Assembly: GCA_946887295.1 (NCBI GenBank) | Contig: CAMPKP010000185.1 | Span: forward strand, 1-5,461 | Origin: an uncultured Gemmatimonadota bacterium | GTDB lineage: Bacteria; Gemmatimonadota; Gemmatimonadetes; Gemmatimonadales; GWC2-71-9 | Direction: 5' to 3' | Length of the DNA: 5,461 nucleotides | Part shown: positions 1 through 5,461 of the stretch, piece by piece | Numbering within the stretch: position 1 is the stretch's first letter | Layout of the letters: each line of letters opens with the position of its first letter | Translations under genes and position numbers: made by a program | The notes under the pieces: generated by a model | Database searches by the model: none | Seen by the model: the letters and a program-made list of their open reading frames with translations, nothing else | What the model was told of the DNA's origin: nothing

Positions 1-824
1 AGTCGGGAGAGCGCACGGTCTACCGCGCCCGCGAGGTCGTCCTCGCCGCCGGCGCGCTGGCCACCCCGCACCTGCTGCTCGCCTCCGAGCTCGCCCCGCT
101 CAATCCGGGAGGCCGGGTCATCGGCCGCTACCTCCAGCGCCACTACAACGAGATCCTCTTCGGGATCTTCCCCACCCCGCCCAATCCCGGCGGCGGCTTC
201 CACAAGCAGATCGGGATCCACGACTTCTATTTCGGCCACGTCTCGGCCGCCGGGCCGCCGGGCAAGCTGGGCGGCCTCCAGCAGCTTCCCACGCCGCCCG
301 TCGGGCTGGTGCGCGCGGAGCTGCCGAAGCTGGTCGGCGCCATGTGCGCGCCCTGGATCAAGCATCTCACCGGACTCCTGGTGATGGCGGAGGACCAGCC
401 GGTCTACGAGAACCGGGTGCTGCTCGACGAGGGCGCCTCCGACCGCTACGGCGTTCCCCGCCTGCTCATCAGCCACCGCCACACCGCGCGCGACGTCGCG
501 GCGGGCGCGGCTCTGGCGGCGGTCGCCAAGCGGATCCTGCGCCGGGCCGGCGCGCTCGCCTTCTACCGCCACCGGGTGGCCACGTTCAGCCACGGCGTGG
601 GCACGGTGCGGATGGGCCGGGACCCGTACACCAGCGCGCTGGATGCCGACTGCCGGTTCCGGGGCCTCGACAACCTCACCGTGGTGGACGCCAGCGTGAT
701 GCCGACCTCCGCCGCGGTGAACCCCAGCCTCACCATCTCGGCGGTCGCGCTCCGCGCCGCTGAGCGGCTGGCGGCCCGCTCCTCCCGTCCCGCCGCTTCG
801 GCCATGCATGTCGCCGCCCGTTAG
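1..824 (+). CDS. GMC-family FAD-dependent oxidoreductase, C-terminal part (5' truncated by window edge)
   Basis: Probably oxidises an alcohol or sugar hydroxyl with FAD; the substrate cannot be read from the sequence. The frame starting at base 3 is open from the left edge and gives 273 residues, about half of a typical 500-560 residue GMC enzyme; the N-terminal FAD-binding Rossmann segment lies outside the window. Seen near the left edge is EVVLAAGALATPHLLLAS (residues 11-28 of the fragment), matching the GMC signature region. Later come EDQPVYENRVLLDE and the C-terminal block SHGVGTVRMG...NLTVVDASVMPTS...NPSLTI. H197 (bases 591-593) in HGVGT and N240 (720-722) in NPSLT occupy the catalytic His and Asn/His positions of the family. 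An internal GTG at 309 is not the start, because homology continues upstream of it. The gene overlaps the next by 17 bp. Family assignment is firm; substrate unknown. Confidence 0.93.
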   Translation, partial: SGERTVYRAREVVLAAGALATPHLLLASELAPLNPGGRVIGRYLQRHYNEILFGIFPTPPNPGGGFHKQIGIHDFYFGHVSAAGPPGKLGGLQQLPTPPVGLVRAELPKLVGAMCAPWIKHLTGLLVMAEDQPVYENRVLLDEGASDRYGVPRLLISHRHTARDVAAGAALAAVAKRILRRAGALAFYRHRVATFSHGVGTVRMGRDPYTSALDADCRFRGLDNLTVVDASVMPTSAAVNPSLTISAVALRAAERLAARSSRPAASAMHVAAR

Positions 825-1785
825 CCTCGCGTTCCTCGGCTGCGGCACGGCGACCCGCACCCACTCCGGCGTCCTGTCCCGCTTCGGCGGCCAGGTGCGG
901 CGCTTCTACGCCAGCCGCGACTGGAAGGCGGCCGACGAGTACAACCGGAAGTACAAGGGCGCCGGCGCGTTCGGCTCGTACGCCGAGGCGATCCGGGACG
1001 AGCAGGTGCAGGCGGTCGTGGTCGCGACCCCGCCCGACTCCCATCTCGAGCTGACGCTGGCCGCGCTCGAGGCCGGCAAGCACGTGGTGGTGGAGAAGCC
1101 GGCGTTCCTCCACGCCGCGGACTTCGACGTGGTGCGCGCCGCGGAGGCGCGCAGCGGCCGCCGGCTCATGGTGGCGGAGAACTACTGCTACAAGCCGATC
1201 GCGCGGATGCTCCGCGAGCTGATCGCCTCGGACGCGCTGGGGGAGGTGCGGTTCTTCCACCTGGTCGCGGTGAAGAGCCAGCGGCGCGCCGGCTGGCGCG
1301 ACGATCCCGCCACCGCGGGCGGCGGCGCGCTGTTCGAGGGCGGGGTGCACTGGGTCGACCTCCTGGCGAACACCGGTCTGGAGGTGGAGTCGGTGCGCGG
1401 GTTCCGCCCGGATCGCGGCGCCGGTCTGGAGCGCAGCATGCTCGTGGTGGTCACCTTCCGGCAGGGCGGGGTGGGGACGCTGGCCCATTCCTGGGAGGTG
1501 CCGTCGCCGCTGCACGGGCTCCGCATGTCGCGGATCTACGGCACCAGAGGCTCGGCGGCGTTCGAGTCGAACGGCATCCTGGCGATCGTGACCGGCGCCC
1601 GGCGCCGGCTGGTGTTTCCCGGCCTCCGTGACATCAACGGCAACCGGGCGATGTGGACCGATTTCGTGGACGTGATCCGCACCGGCCGGGAGCCGGTCAT
1701 GACCGCTGGGCGGGCACAGCGCGGCCTCGAGCTGATCGAGGCCGCCTACCGCACCGCGGCCGAGACTCGCGAGGGGGCTCGATGA
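808..1785 (+). CDS. Gfo/Idh/MocA-family NAD(P)-dependent oxidoreductase
   Basis: Predicted cytosolic dehydrogenase/reductase of 325 aa, within the usual 320-380 range of the family, whose members act on sugars, inositols or related polyols. An N-terminal Rossmann strand and GCGTAT nucleotide loop (G11, G13) follow the start directly, which supports the ATG at 808. VVVATPPDSH (70-79) and VVVEKP (93-98) are classic; K97 is the family's catalytic lysine. GGGALFEGGVHWVDLL (171-186) supplies H181, the expected catalytic histidine. The acidic residue four positions before it is E177, where family members such as inositol dehydrogenase have Asp. No Shine-Dalgarno precedes 808, and the start lies inside the preceding GMC gene (17-bp overlap), so translation is probably coupled. 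It ends in an ATGA overlap with the membrane-protein gene. The exact substrate and the NAD/NADP preference are not determinable. Confidence 0.93.
   Translation: MSPPVSLAFLGCGTATRTHSGVLSRFGGQVRRFYASRDWKAADEYNRKYKGAGAFGSYAEAIRDEQVQAVVVATPPDSHLELTLAALEAGKHVVVEKPAFLHAADFDVVRAAEARSGRRLMVAENYCYKPIARMLRELIASDALGEVRFFHLVAVKSQRRAGWRDDPATAGGGALFEGGVHWVDLLANTGLEVESVRGFRPDRGAGLERSMLVVVTFRQGGVGTLAHSWEVPSPLHGLRMSRIYGTRGSAAFESNGILAIVTGARRRLVFPGLRDINGNRAMWTDFVDVIRTGREPVMTAGRAQRGLELIEAAYRTAAETREGAR
1772..1777 (+). promoter_or_regulatory. Ribosome-binding site for the membrane-protein gene
   Basis: AGGGGG lies in the last codons of the Gfo/Idh gene. It is 4 nt before the first ATG (1782) and 7 nt before the second ATG (1785) of the ATGATG pair. 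The spacing favours initiation at 1785, while the first ATG overlaps the upstream TGA. The two choices differ by one Met. Confidence 0.55.
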
Positions 1786-2600
1786 TGCTGTTGCTCGCCG
1801 CGGCCGTCGGCATGATGGCCGGCGTCCACACCGCCACGTGGGGGATGTACAAGGACGCGCCCCACGAGGGATTCTCCCGCTGGAAGTACGCCCGGAGCAT
1901 CGCGCTGGCCACGGTGATCGCGGTGATCCTCGCGGCGGGGTGGGGGCTGGATCCCCGGCGTGCGGCGGACCTGGTGGTGCTCTTCGGCGCCACCTACGCG
2001 GTGGAGCGGGCGCTGGCCGAGATCTACAAGACCTTCCTGCGCGACGAGGACCAGTCCAAGTACTTCATCCCGATGCAATTCGCGGTGTTCGGGACGGTGG
2101 TCCGGAGCCGCGGCGCCCGGCTCCTGGCCGGCGCGGGCTACGTCGTGTTGCTCCTGGGGATGGTGGTGCTGGTGGACTGGATCGACCGGATCCTTCCGGA
2201 CCCGATGCCGGTCTGGCTCGTCGTCGCGATCGGCGGGCTGGGCGGGTGGATCAGCGCGTTCGGCGGGGCCTGGAAGGACGCGCCCAAGGAGGGCTTCCAG
2301 ATCTTCAAGTTCTTCCGGAGCCCGATCATCGCGTCGCTCTTCGCGCTGGGGCTCTCCTACCTGAGCGACGATCTCGTGCTGGTGACGCTGGCCGCGACCG
2401 GCTACTGCGTAGCGACGACGGAGACCTACAAGACCTTCTTCTTCCCCAGCGTGCCGCGCGGAAAGTTCGCCGGGATGCCGGTGCACTTCCCCGACATGCT
2501 CCGCCGCCGGCAGCCGTTCATCTTCCTCTACGCCGGGATCTGGCTGGTGGTGCTGGTCGCGCTCGTGATCGCGCTGAAGGGTGTGCCTTCGGCCGGCTGA
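1782..2600 (+). CDS. Uncharacterised polytopic membrane protein with internal duplication (KDAPxEGF / YKTF repeats)
   Basis: A 272-aa hydrophobic protein that I do not recognise as a named family. Hydrophobic segments lie at about residues 2-18, 38-55, 61-78, 111-131, 143-161, 181-195, 197-212 and 246-266, suggesting four helices per half and eight in all. The halves are homologous. KDAPHEGF (24-31) with K35 and R38-S39 matches KDAPKEGF (165-172) with K176 and R179-S180 at a constant offset of 141. A-T-x(0-1)-Y-x-V...E-x-YKTF ending at 85 matches the same pattern ending at 219. Basic loops carrying both motifs (R33, K35, R38, K83, R87, R108-R113; K165, K176, R179, K217, R226) would place them on the cytoplasmic side, while the 132-140 linker is acidic and probably outside. 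The gene follows the Gfo/Idh gene with a 4-bp ATGA overlap, so co-translation is likely. Its 3' end overlaps the convergent ptrB by 73 bp. Function is unknown; transport or a membrane-anchored enzymatic role are both possible. Confidence 0.88.
   Translation: MMLLLAAAVGMMAGVHTATWGMYKDAPHEGFSRWKYARSIALATVIAVILAAGWGLDPRRAADLVVLFGATYAVERALAEIYKTFLRDEDQSKYFIPMQFAVFGTVVRSRGARLLAGAGYVVLLLGMVVLVDWIDRILPDPMPVWLVVAIGGLGGWISAFGGAWKDAPKEGFQIFKFFRSPIIASLFALGLSYLSDDLVLVTLAATGYCVATTETYKTFFFPSVPRGKFAGMPVHFPDMLRRRQPFIFLYAGIWLVVLVALVIALKGVPSAG
1794..2174 (+). repeat. Internal duplication, first half of the membrane protein
   Basis: Residues about 5-131. It carries KDAPHEGF starting at base 1851 and YKTF starting at base 2025. 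The DNA of the two KDAP blocks (24 bases from 1851 and from 2274) still agrees at 21 of 24 positions, and the TAC-AAG-ACC-TTC block is identical in both halves. Elsewhere the halves have diverged and are recognisable only as protein. Boundaries are approximate. Confidence 0.75.
2211..2579 (+). repeat. Internal duplication, second half of the membrane protein
   Basis: Residues about 144-266. It carries KDAPKEGF starting at base 2274 and YKTF starting at base 2427. The order of elements repeats the first half: hydrophobic segment, KDAPxEGF loop, two hydrophobic segments, YKTF loop, final hydrophobic segment. The stretch between the motifs is about seven residues shorter than in the first half. 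Confidence 0.75.
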
Positions 2601-4753
2601 TCGGGACGTCCCGGCTCCGCGCTCCCCACCACGTCGAGCAGGAAGGCGTACTTGAACGCCACCTCGCGCAGGTGGTCGTACCGGCCCGACGCTCCCCCGT
2701 GGCCCGCGCCCATGTTGATCCTGAGCAGCAGCCGGTTCCGGTCGGTCTTCCGGGCCCGCAGCCGGGCCGTCCACTTGGCCGGCTCCCAGTAGGCGACCCG
2801 CGGATCGTTGAGCCCCGCGGTCACCAGGATGTGCGGGTAGTCCTTCGGGGCGATGTTGTCGTAGGGAGAATAGGAGCGGATGTACTGGTAGTAGGTCGGG
2901 TCGTTGGGATTCCCCCACTCGTCGTACTCGATGACCGTGAGCGGCAGCGAGGCGTCGAGCATGGTGTTCACCACGTCCACGAACGGCACCTCCGCCACGA
3001 CCGCCTGGAAGAGATCGGGCCGCAGGTTGGTCACCGTCCCCATCAGCAGCCCGCCCGCGCTGCCGCCGTTGATCGCCAGGCGGGCCGGGGAAGTGTAGCC
3101 CGCCTCCACCAGGTGCTCCGCCGCGGCGATGAAGTCGGTGAACGTGTTCCGCTTGTTCAGCAGCTTCCCCGCCTCGTACCAGCTCCTCCCCATCTCCTCG
3201 CCGCCGCGGATGTGGGCGATCGCCACGATCCAGCCCCGGTCCAGCAGGCTGAGCGCGTTGGAGGAGAACCCCGGATCGAAGCTGTAGCCGTACGAGCCGT
3301 AGCCCTGCAGCAGCAGAGGCCGCGCGCCGTCGCGCTCCAGCGGCAGACGGTACACCAGGGAGACCGGGACCCGGGCGCCGTCCGGCGCGGTGGCGAAGAG
3401 CCGCTCGCTGCCGTACCGCGACGGGTCGTATCCGCCCAGCACCTCGGTCTGCTTGCGGACGGTCCAGGTGCGGGCCGCCATGTCGTAGTCCACGACCGAG
3501 CCCGGCGTCACCAGCGAGGTGTAGCCGAACCGGAAGACCGAGGTGTCGAACTCCGGGTTGTCGTTCGGCCGCACGGCGTAGACCGGCTCCGGGAAGGCGA
3601 CCAGGTGCTCTACACCGGTGGCGAGCTCCAGCACCCGGAGTCGGCGGAGCCCGTCCTCCCGCTCCCAGAGCACCAGGTGCCGCGCGAATGCCTCCGCGGC
3701 GTCCAGCTTGATGTCCGGCCGGTAGGGCAGGACGGCCGTCCAGTGATCGCGCCCCGGGCTCTCCACCGGCGCGGAGACCAGCCGGAAGTTGGGAGCGTCG
3801 GCGTTGGTGACGATGTAGAACCGGTCGCCGTGGTGGGTGATGGTGTACTCGACGCCCTGCCGCCGCGGCTCCACCACCCGGAGCTCGCCGGCGGGCTCGT
3901 CCGCGCTGAGGTAACGGGCCTCGCTGGTCGAGTGGCTCGCCAGCTCGAGGACGAGGTGGCGCCGGCTCCGGGTCCGATGGATCTCGAGGAAGAACGCGTC
4001 GTCCGGCTCGAAGTGCACCAGCACGTCGTCCGCCGGGCTCGAGCCCACCGCGTGGCGGAAGAGCCGGCTGGGCCGGCGGACCTCGTCCAGCACGATGTAG
4101 AAGAGGGTGCGCGAGTCGTTGGCCCAGGCCACCGAAGGGGAAGTGCGCTCGATCGTCTCCGCCAGGAGCTGGCCGGTGGCGAGGTCCTTCAGGAAGAGCG
4201 TGAACGACTCCGCTCCGCTGGTGTCCGACGAGAAGGCCAGCAGGCGGTGGTCGGGACTGACGTCGAAGGCGCCCATCCGGAAGTACGCGTGGCCGGCGGC
4301 GAGCGCATTGACGTCGAGCAGCACCTCTTCCGGCGCCTCAGGCTCGTCCCGCCGGCGGCAGAAGATGGGGTACTGCGCCCCGGCCTCGGTGCGGGTGTAG
4401 TAGAGCCAGCCGTCCTCGCGGGCGGGAACCGAGAGATCCGCCTCCTTGATCCGTCCCCTGAGCTCCTGGTAGAGCAGCTCCTGGAGCCCCTCGGTGTGCC
4501 GCATGGCCCGGTCGGTGTACCGGTTCTCGGCCTCCAGGTGCGCCAGGACCTCCGGGTCTTCGCGGTCCCGCAGCCAGTGGTACTCGTCGATCCGGCTCTC
4601 GCCGTGGATGGTGTGCACCCGCGGCACCGCCCTCGCAACCGGCGGCTCAGGCTCCGCGGCCTCGAGGACCACAGGCTCGGCCTCGGTGTACTGCGCCGGT
4701 CCGCCGGCAGGGAGGGTAGTGGAGGGGAAGGTGCGCTTCGGGTTGCGGGACAT
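2528..4753 (-). CDS. ptrB: Oligopeptidase B (prolyl oligopeptidase family, S9A)
   Basis: Serine peptidase that cleaves short peptides after basic residues, predicted cytosolic (no signal peptide); 741 aa against 686 in E. coli. Order: a Glu/Pro-rich N-terminal extension (1-37); the conserved PPVARAVPRV...DEYHWLRD start of the family (38-63); a beta-propeller (about 110-455); and an alpha/beta-hydrolase domain (about 460-708). The triad is S565 in GGSAGG, D650 in GLNDPRV and H685 in GAGHGG; the spacings of 85 and 35 equal those I recall for the E. coli enzyme (S532, D617, H652). Y485 in GYGSYG fits the oxyanion tyrosine. P1-pocket acids are E609 and D611. Of the two expected P2-pocket aspartates, only D493 is present and the other position is G495. 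The start is ATG at 4753: an in-frame TGA lies ten codons upstream and GGAAG is 7 nt away. The last ~33 residues form a Pro- then Ser/Thr-rich tail beyond the usual end; the final ~24 codons overlap the convergent membrane-protein gene. Confidence 0.96.
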   Translation of the reverse strand: MSRNPKRTFPSTTLPAGGPAQYTEAEPVVLEAAEPEPPVARAVPRVHTIHGESRIDEYHWLRDREDPEVLAHLEAENRYTDRAMRHTEGLQELLYQELRGRIKEADLSVPAREDGWLYYTRTEAGAQYPIFCRRRDEPEAPEEVLLDVNALAAGHAYFRMGAFDVSPDHRLLAFSSDTSGAESFTLFLKDLATGQLLAETIERTSPSVAWANDSRTLFYIVLDEVRRPSRLFRHAVGSSPADDVLVHFEPDDAFFLEIHRTRSRRHLVLELASHSTSEARYLSADEPAGELRVVEPRRQGVEYTITHHGDRFYIVTNADAPNFRLVSAPVESPGRDHWTAVLPYRPDIKLDAAEAFARHLVLWEREDGLRRLRVLELATGVEHLVAFPEPVYAVRPNDNPEFDTSVFRFGYTSLVTPGSVVDYDMAARTWTVRKQTEVLGGYDPSRYGSERLFATAPDGARVPVSLVYRLPLERDGARPLLLQGYGSYGYSFDPGFSSNALSLLDRGWIVAIAHIRGGEEMGRSWYEAGKLLNKRNTFTDFIAAAEHLVEAGYTSPARLAINGGSAGGLLMGTVTNLRPDLFQAVVAEVPFVDVVNTMLDASLPLTVIEYDEWGNPNDPTYYQYIRSYSPYDNIAPKDYPHILVTAGLNDPRVAYWEPAKWTARLRARKTDRNRLLLRINMGAGHGGASGRYDHLREVAFKYAFLLDVVGSAEPGRPDQPAEGTPFSAITSATSTTSQIPA

Positions 4754-4760
4754 TCGCTGG

Positions 4761-4765
4761 CTTCC
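4761..4765 (-). promoter_or_regulatory. Ribosome-binding site for ptrB
   Basis: GGAAG on the minus strand lies 7 nt before the ATG at 4753. With the in-frame TGA at 4781-4783, it fixes the start: there is no other ATG between that stop and 4753. Confidence 0.55.
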
Positions 4766-4803
4766 AGAGGGTCCGAGAGTTCACGGCCGGTCGAGCTCCG
4801 GCG

Positions 4804-4833
4804 GAATTACCATAGGGCGTCCCGGCAAGTCAA
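4804..4833 (-). promoter_or_regulatory. Candidate sigma70-type promoter for ptrB
   Basis: The minus strand reads TTGACT (4828-4833), five of six matches to the -35 consensus. At 18 bp spacing comes TAATTC (4804-4809) preceded by TG, an extended -10 type context. The -10 hexamer itself is poor (two of six). TATGGT (4809-4814) matches better but sits only 13 bp away. The region upstream of the -35 (4841-4870) is clearly A+T-richer than its surroundings, as expected of a promoter. It would give a 5' leader of roughly 40-50 nt before ptrB. Confidence 0.4.
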
Positions 4834-4853
4834 GTGGAGCCTAAATCCTTGCA

Positions 4854-4868
4854 GTTGAATCGTTTAAC
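4854..4868. promoter_or_regulatory. Operator-like imperfect palindrome upstream of the ptrB promoter
   Basis: GTTGAATCGTTTAAC is a 15-bp dyad of the form GTTnAAnnnTTnAAC: five of seven base pairs match around a central C. It lies about 20 bp upstream of the candidate -35, a position typical for an activator or auxiliary operator. A single site in A+T-richer DNA could arise by chance; no cognate regulator is visible in the window. Confidence 0.3.
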
Positions 4869-4902
4869 ATGCGTGACAGGGCCCGACTCCCGCCGCTTTT
4901 TG

Positions 4903-4944
4903 CCTGCCGCAATGGCAGGGTCCGGCTCATCTCCGCCCCCTGCC
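4903..4944 (-). repeat. Three mutually complementary GC-rich elements after the PrcB-like gene
   Basis: On the plus strand the elements are CCTGCC (4903-4908), GGCAGGG (4914-4920) and CCCTGCC (4938-4944). The middle one can pair with either flank: a 6-bp stem with a 5-nt loop (4903-4919), or a 7-bp stem with a 17-nt loop (4914-4944). It begins 11 nt past the stop codon of the minus-strand PrcB-like gene, so it may act as a transcript-end structure. In the minus direction the short hairpin is followed by CAAAAAGC, not a T-tract, so it is not a canonical intrinsic terminator. Confidence 0.45.
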
Positions 4945-4954
4945 GGGAGATAGA

Positions 4955-5461
4955 TCAGCAGGCGCCGGTGGCCTTGGCATCGATGAAGCTCCACCCGGTC
5001 ACTCCCGCTGCCGGGACCACGACCACATCCACCGGCTGGGTCTGGGCCTGGGTGGTCATGCAGCCCGGCCCGGGCGATGTCTCCAGCACCGTGATCCTGA
5101 GCTGGCCCCCGGTGCGGGCGACCCGCTGTACGGCGATGTCGTGCCCGCCGGTGGGCCGCTGGCCCAGGGCGACCGCGATCACCAGGTCCCGGCTGAAGTC
5201 CACCTCGGGCCGGACCCCCGCGCCCAGCTCCGACCAGAAATGGGCCCAGGTGGCGGGATCCCTGATGACCAGCCGGCGCACGCCCCTGATCCCCGAGCCG
5301 ACCCAGCGGCCGATCCGGCGGATCTCGAGGTCGGCGGCAGCCTGCGCCGGCGTTGTATCGGGCTGCGTGGCCGGCGCACCGGTCGGGGCCTCAGGAGCCG
5401 GGGATGGAGTCGGCGCCGGGTCGGGGTCCACGACGGGAGCGGATGGCGCGGGGGAGGGGGC
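4955..5461 (-). CDS. PrcB-like (protease complex-associated) domain protein, N-terminus beyond window
   Basis: The visible 168 residues begin with a Pro/Ala/Thr-rich low-complexity linker (about 1-43). A compact domain follows (about 47-158) with DFSRDLVIAVALGQRPTGG, then a beta-strand pair, LETSPGPGCMTTQAQTQP and VDVVVVP. The GxxPTGG...SPGPGC...Q pattern is that of the C-terminal PrcB domain, named after a lipoprotein subunit of the dentilisin protease complex of Treponema denticola. A GTG at 5429-5431 could be called as a start, but the frame is open to the right edge with the same Pro/Ala-rich composition, so the real start lies outside. A signal peptide or lipobox would be expected there (inference). 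C134 in PGPGC and the C-terminal C168 could form a disulfide if the protein is exported. The role is probably protein binding; no catalytic residues are evident. It lies upstream of ptrB on the same strand, but the 201-bp spacer and candidate promoter argue against tight coupling. Confidence 0.8.
   Translation of the reverse strand, partial: APSPAPSAPVVDPDPAPTPSPAPEAPTGAPATQPDTTPAQAAADLEIRRIGRWVGSGIRGVRRLVIRDPATWAHFWSELGAGVRPEVDFSRDLVIAVALGQRPTGGHDIAVQRVARTGGQLRITVLETSPGPGCMTTQAQTQPVDVVVVPAAGVTGWSFIDAKATGAC

Noticed and set aside
309..311. GTG as the start of a short GMC gene
   Set aside because: GMC homology (VVLAAGALATPHLLL) continues in frame upstream to the left edge, so this is an internal Val codon.
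730..1515. Minus-strand open frame of 261 codons opposite the Gfo/Idh gene
   Set aside because: No family motifs, Arg/His-rich composition, and fully explained as an antisense shadow of the Rossmann-fold gene.
1746..2918. Minus-strand open frame of 390 codons
   Set aside because: Low-complexity Arg/Pro/Gly/His composition, opposite the membrane protein and in another frame of ptrB. The sense frames carry the conserved motifs.
4786..4802. GCCGG-N7-CCGGC hairpin near the presumed ptrB transcript start
   Set aside because: The stem is only 5 bp of pure G/C, which is common by chance at this base composition, and the transcript start is not known well enough to place it in the RNA.
1838..4858. 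Plus-strand open frame of 1006 codons covering the whole ptrB region
   Set aside because: It is an Arg/Gly/Pro/Ala/Val-rich shadow of GC-rich coding DNA with no recognisable domain. It runs antisense to a clear oligopeptidase B and out of frame across the membrane-protein gene.
4891..4920. Intrinsic terminator from the hairpin and T5 run
   Set aside because: On the plus strand the T-run precedes the stem, and on the minus strand the stem is followed by A residues, so neither strand has the stem-then-T-tract order.
5429..5431. GTG as the start of the PrcB-like gene
   Set aside because: The frame stays open to the right edge with the same Pro/Ala-rich composition, there is no good ribosome-binding site directly before it, and starting there would leave a presumed envelope protein without a signal.

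Overview
The window is GC-rich throughout and densely coded: four genes run into or over one another, and there is only one real intergenic gap (4754-4954). Base composition, strong third-position GC and family content suggest a high-GC, free-living, Gram-negative-type bacterium. A Gemmatimonadota- or Acidobacteriota-like lineage would fit, but this is an inference from style and no sequence here proves the taxon. There are no rRNA or tRNA genes, insertion sequences, CRISPR arrays or phage genes.

Left block (1-2600, plus strand): a tightly coupled three-gene run. It begins inside a GMC-family flavin oxidoreductase (3' part only), which overlaps the start of a Gfo/Idh/MocA-family NAD(P)-dependent oxidoreductase by 17 bp. 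That gene in turn overlaps an unrecognised polytopic membrane protein through an ATGA junction. The spacing implies one transcript and translational coupling. The two dehydrogenases suggest oxidation/reduction of a sugar, polyol or similar alcohol. The membrane protein is an internal duplication: each half carries a KDAPxEGF...K..RS motif followed by a YKTF motif. It is the least explained and most interesting object in the window.

Middle (2528-4753, minus strand): a complete oligopeptidase B (ptrB, peptidase family S9A) with an intact Ser-Asp-His triad. It converges on the membrane-protein gene and overlaps its 3' end by 73 bp, so its C-terminal tail is encoded antisense to the last transmembrane segment.

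Right (4754-5461): a 201-bp spacer holds a ribosome-binding site and candidate promoter for ptrB, an operator-like dyad in an A+T-richer patch, and three mutually complementary GC-rich elements. Beyond it, on the minus strand, is the 3' portion of a PrcB-like protein behind a Pro/Ala-rich linker. Its reading frame is open through the right edge, so its N-terminus (probably an export or lipoprotein signal) is not visible.
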